64,000 nucleotides of DNA from Byssochlamys sp. IMV 00236 (Eukaryota; Ascomycota; Eurotiomycetes; Eurotiales; Thermoascaceae): positions 1 to 64,000 of the forward strand of contig MSJH02000623.1 in assembly GCA_001931875.2 (NCBI GenBank), given 5' to 3'. Of the stretch, positions 60,174 through 64,000 are shown piece after piece. Below the pieces are notes generated by a model, which worked only from the letters and a program-made list of their open reading frames with translations, ran no database searches and was not told the DNA's origin. The translations under genes and the position numbers were made by a program. Each line of letters begins with the position of its first letter. Positions within the stretch are counted from its first letter, which is position 1.

Positions 60174-63100
60174 ATGTTCTCGGATACCATGGTGGCCCAG
60201 GACGGCAATCATAGCCCCAAGACGGAGGATCTCGCCTCCATCAGCGAGGTCCCTGTAAATGCAACGGGTATGTTTAGATGCTGTCCTCTGTGATGTCCTC
60301 AGGAGCCCACGACTAATTGATAATGCGGTCACAGCTATGATTGGACTGGACGAGAACAACAAGCAGTCCCCGTCGAGTACCCAGAACGGGTCGACGAACG
60401 GACCTGCCCCAAAATCAGACAAGCCTCGACCTCATGTCTGCAACACTTGTGGCCGCTCCTTTGCGCGGTTGGAGCATCTGAAACGTCATGAGCGCTCTCA
60501 TACCAAGGAGAAGCCCTTCGAGTGCCCGGATTGTGCTCGTTGTTTTGCACGTCGTGATCTGCTGCTCCGCCATCAGCAGAAGCTGCACATGACAACAACA
60601 CCTTCGTCTCGTCCGAGAAATGGCAGGAGAGAGAGCATCGGTGCCGCTTCGACCGCCACCAACCGCGTCCGCAAGAACTCCACGGCCAGTACGACGACAA
60701 GTGCCGCCATGAGGCCGAGAGCCAACACCATCAGTCATATCGATGGCTCGTCTTTGGGGGTGGTCAACAACAACGTGAACCCTCCAGCTCCCGGGCTGGG
60801 ACATTCCGGCCACACTTATCATCCCAGTCTTAGTTCAGTGTCTGGAGGCCCCAACTTCGACGGCAGAGGATTCAGCTCGGGACATCCTCCAGTCAATGGT
60901 CTGAAGGTGGAGACGTCGGGAATCCCTATGGATATGTCTGGTGGACTTCGCACTGCGCCCGTGTACGGGAGCTTTGCCTCGGACTTTGGCTTGGGTGAGA
61001 TGCTGCTAGGCCAAGGGAGCACGATTAACCCTGCCCAGCTACATTTTGCAGGCTCTCCCCAGGCCTTTGGCAACGACTCGGAATCCTCGCCTTTCAACCA
61101 TGCAATGCAGGGATTCCACTCTGTTACGGACCCTGCGCTGGACGACGACGGCAACTTCGACTGGATCAATGGATTTGACACTACGGTGCCGCTGGGAAAC
61201 ACCGATTCGGTCATTGACGAGTCATCGCCATCGGCCATGAGCACTGGCAGCCAGAGCGGAATCAGTGAGCCGTTGCTGGACGGATCGACTCAAATGTCCA
61301 TGTCCTCGGCCGGCTGGCACAATGCCTTCCCTCCGCACACGGCAGCACCTTCAGCGCCCTTCGCGATGGACTTCTCCTCTTCGTTTCCTGACCTCGGTAT
61401 CCCGCCAGAGACCATTTCGCCAAAATCGCTCATGGCGCAGAATCAATTCACGGATCCTTCTTTTGCATCGCCTCCGCCTATGGCGCCTATGGGCCCCTCA
61501 GTGTTGGGAGGGCACTCGCAGAGTATGTTTTCATCCTCAATGGTAACCAACGGAGAATCTCCTAATCCTCTCAACGTACCTTTCGCAAATAGTCCCCTTC
61601 GAAAACCCGTATCTGCCAGTCCAACAGATCCTTTCGCCGACACGGCCCGACAGGCTGTATTAGCCAATATGACCTTACCGAACGGGTCAGCACAACGCAG
61701 GTATTCTCAGTCGACAAATGGAAGCCCATACACCCGCGATTTCACACCACGCCCGACTAGCTACAACAACAATAACACCAGCAATAACTCATATCTGCTC
61801 CCCAGCACCTTCGACTTGCAGCGATACGTTTCCGCATACATAAATTATTTCCACCCTCATCTTCCATTCCTCCACATTCCGACTCTCGACTTCCAGAGCC
61901 CTGACTGTGCAAACAACTTGCGGACGCCCAGTGGACATTTAGACCTGAACCAGAACTTGAATTCGCCTGGAAGCGGCGCTGGGTGTTTGATCCTTTCGAT
62001 GGCGGCTATCGGCGCGCTTTATGAATTCGACACGGCTGTCTCGAAAGATCTCAACGAATGCTCGAAGAAGTTGATCCAGATCTATCTCGAAGGAAGGAGA
62101 AAGGCGGACATGTCAGCAGCCTTCAGCCGTGTCAACACCGCCAAGTCAGAACGCGACAATTCTGTTCTCAATACGCCCTTGTGGTTGGTGCAAGCGATGT
62201 TGCTGAATGTCATCTACGGGCATACCTGCGGAAACAAGATCTCCGCGGATATCGCCAGCACCCACTGCGCCGCATTAGTTAGCCTTGCCCGAGCGGCAGA
62301 GCTGACCCGTCATATCGAGCCAGAAAATCTGCCTCAAGACTATCTGGGCAGCGGTACCGTTAACAGTGAAGCTGAACTGCAGACTTCCGGCCCGCTCAAG
62401 GAGAGAAAGGACTGGCTCGACTGGAAGATAGTGGAAGAGCGCAAACGAACCCTCTATGCCATCTTCACCCTGTCTAGTTTGCTGGTCTCCACCTACAATC
62501 ATGCGCCTGCCCTAACGAACTCCGAGATCCGACTCGACCTGCCATGTGAGGAAGACTTGTGGGCTGCGGAATCGCCTCAGGCTTGGAAGAAGATGGGAGG
62601 GAAGTCTGCAAAGAAGTCATGTTCCTTCTCATCTGCGCTCGCTACCCTTCTTACTGCCAGCCAACGGCAGCAGCAACCGTCCAACCCGGCCTTTGGTGGC
62701 AACCATCAGTCAGGGGATCTAGGAGAGACCGATCTGAAGCCAAGCACTTTCGGTTGCATGATACTGATCCAGGCCCTGCACAACTATATCTGGGAGACGC
62801 GCCAGAGACACATGGGACGCCAATGGACTGCGCAGGAGACCGAAGCCATGCAGGCACATATCGAGCCTGCTCTCAGGGCATGGCAGACTGCCTGGGCAAG
62901 CAACCCTCTTCACAGTTTGGAGCGGCCGAACCCGTTTGGGGCAGGCCCTCTTTCCGCTGACAGTATTCCTCTTCTGGATCTTGCCTATGTTCGGTTATTT
63001 GTCAACTTGGGCAGAACCAAGGAAGCGTTCTGGCAAAGAGATTGGAATGCCATGGCAGACGAGCTTGCACGCGGCGCAGACATCATTCCGCAAGGCGACG

Positions 63101-63804
63101 AGAATGGCGCTGACGGTCAGAGAGATGAACTTGATTCTATGCGGTTTCACAGGGACTCGATTGCCGATCTGGGGGTGGAAGATCTCAACCTCTCCAAGAC
63201 CCCGACGCAAGATCAGCCCATGCACGGCTATTCAGCGGGCCACCAACGGTCAGGTGACTCGAGACGCGAGAAGCACTTGCGGAAGGCTGCTTTCTATGCA
63301 GCAGACTCCATTTGCATGTCGGACAGACTGGGAAATACGTTTGCCGAGTTCACTTCGAGAGAAATTCCCCTTCAGTGCGCAATGTGTTTGTTCGACTGTG
63401 CCCAGATCCTGGCTGAATGGATCACCACCGTGCAAGAACGTGTGGGACCATATTTGGGAGTTCTTGGAAGGGATGAAGTGGACTTGACCCAGGTTCCTGG
63501 TATAATGCTTCTGGAGGACGAAGACTGCAAGCTCATCGAAAAGATCAAAGAGATACTTTCTAGTATGGAAGGGAAAATGCAGCGCGAAGCCCAGACTCCT
63601 GGCTCTGTGCACGCCATGAGTGCTTTGCAGCGTATGCCGAGCGCTGTCGAGGGAGGATACGGCAGTAAGATCCTGATGGTTGCAGCCTATCTGTTCGATC
63701 GGGCTGCAGTTTGGCCAGTCCTCAAGCTTGTCGCTCGATCTCTTGAGACACAAGCCGTGATGATGAAAGAGCGTGCTCAGAGTTCCGTCGCAATTGGTCA
63801 CTAG
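60174..63804 (+). CDS. C2H2 zinc-finger regulator with fungal-specific TF domain (ADR1/AmdX-like)
   Basis: Two exons, 60174-60267 and 60335-63804, giving 1187 residues. The start ATG at 60174 follows a purine-rich context; a second ATG is five codons on. Two adjacent C2H2 fingers lie near residues 60-112: [20 protein letters not shown] (x3 His spacing) and [20 protein letters not shown] (x4 His spacing). This arrangement is that of yeast Adr1 and mould AmdX. A long Ser/Asn/Pro/Gly-rich region with many Met ([25 protein letters not shown]) follows. The fungal-specific transcription factor domain begins near residue 520 ([56 protein letters not shown]) and extends toward the C-terminus ([32 protein letters not shown]). 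Probable target: acetamide, alcohol or carbon metabolism by homology, but I would not name it further. Confidence 0.92.
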
Positions 63805-64000
63805 CTTTGTCGATACTTCTCGTCTTATTTGCGCCGTTCTCCTCCACTTTATTTCATCCTTGGTTTTGAGACACCGCCTGGATGTCACCAGCGATACCCC
63901 GACAGATACCCATAGACGAAACGATCGGAATATTTTTTTCTGCTGTTATCAAGAAAAGAAAATCTGAATAAAACTTCAGTCGGAATGCGAGGATACGGTT

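Overview
This is nuclear DNA of a filamentous ascomycete, most likely a member of the Eurotiales close to Aspergillus or Penicillium. The reasons are many short introns (about 50-85 bp, GT..AG, with CTAAC/CTAAT-like branch sites), a mould-type secreted glucoamylase, a septation-network GTPase, a ceramide synthase and a C2H2 plus fungal-specific-domain regulator. Nothing looks bacterial, viral or mitochondrial. I saw no tRNA, rRNA or CRISPR. All gene models were spliced by eye, joining frames at splice sites that keep family-conserved sequence in phase.

Layout. 0.3-6 kb: NOC3 (-) and NIP7 (+), two 60S ribosome-assembly genes, share a 199-bp divergent promoter; DCN1 (+), a cullin-neddylation ligase, follows and carries an 840-bp intron. 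7-14 kb: an Mpv17/PMP22-family membrane protein (-), a cysteine-patterned protein of unknown function (+), a PEX11-family peroxin (+) and an AKR7-like aldo-keto reductase (-). 16-19 kb: a DUF7730/F-box-like protein (+) and an AIG2-like gamma-glutamylcyclotransferase-fold protein (-). 20-24.5 kb: CDC48 (+) and an unrecognised acidic, low-complexity protein (-). 24.5-28.5 kb is gene-poor. 28.5-37 kb: a STE50-type MAPK adaptor (+), full-length CAND1 (-) and a mitochondrial-presequence protein with an acidic repeat (+). 38-40 kb: ceramide synthase LAG1 (-). 41-46 kb: a patch of gene remains (an HNH-domain relic, a MITE-like palindromic insert and an alpha-amylase relic) beside an intact glucoamylase (+) that lacks a starch-binding domain and ends in a GPI-anchor-like tail. 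46-53 kb: a transglutaminase-like proline-rich protein (-), the Tem1/Spg1 GTPase (-) and the WD40 chaperone RRB1 (+). 53-60 kb is a 7.2-kb gene desert leading to a 1187-residue C2H2/fungal-TF regulator (+).

How the genes relate. Most are conserved single-copy housekeeping genes in no evident cluster. Three loose themes stand out: cullin-RING control (DCN1, CAND1, with CDC48 downstream in ubiquitin handling), ribosome assembly (NOC3, NIP7, RRB1) and peroxisomes (PEX11-like, Mpv17-like, each with a CCTCGG element upstream). The accessory part is 40-46 kb, where starch-degradation genes and decayed copies lie together. I found no convincing unknown multi-gene system. The observations I rate highest are the undivided CAND1 gene (reported as split in aspergilli), the amylase relic beside a possibly membrane-anchored glucoamylase, and the promoter-like sequence inside the long DCN1 intron.
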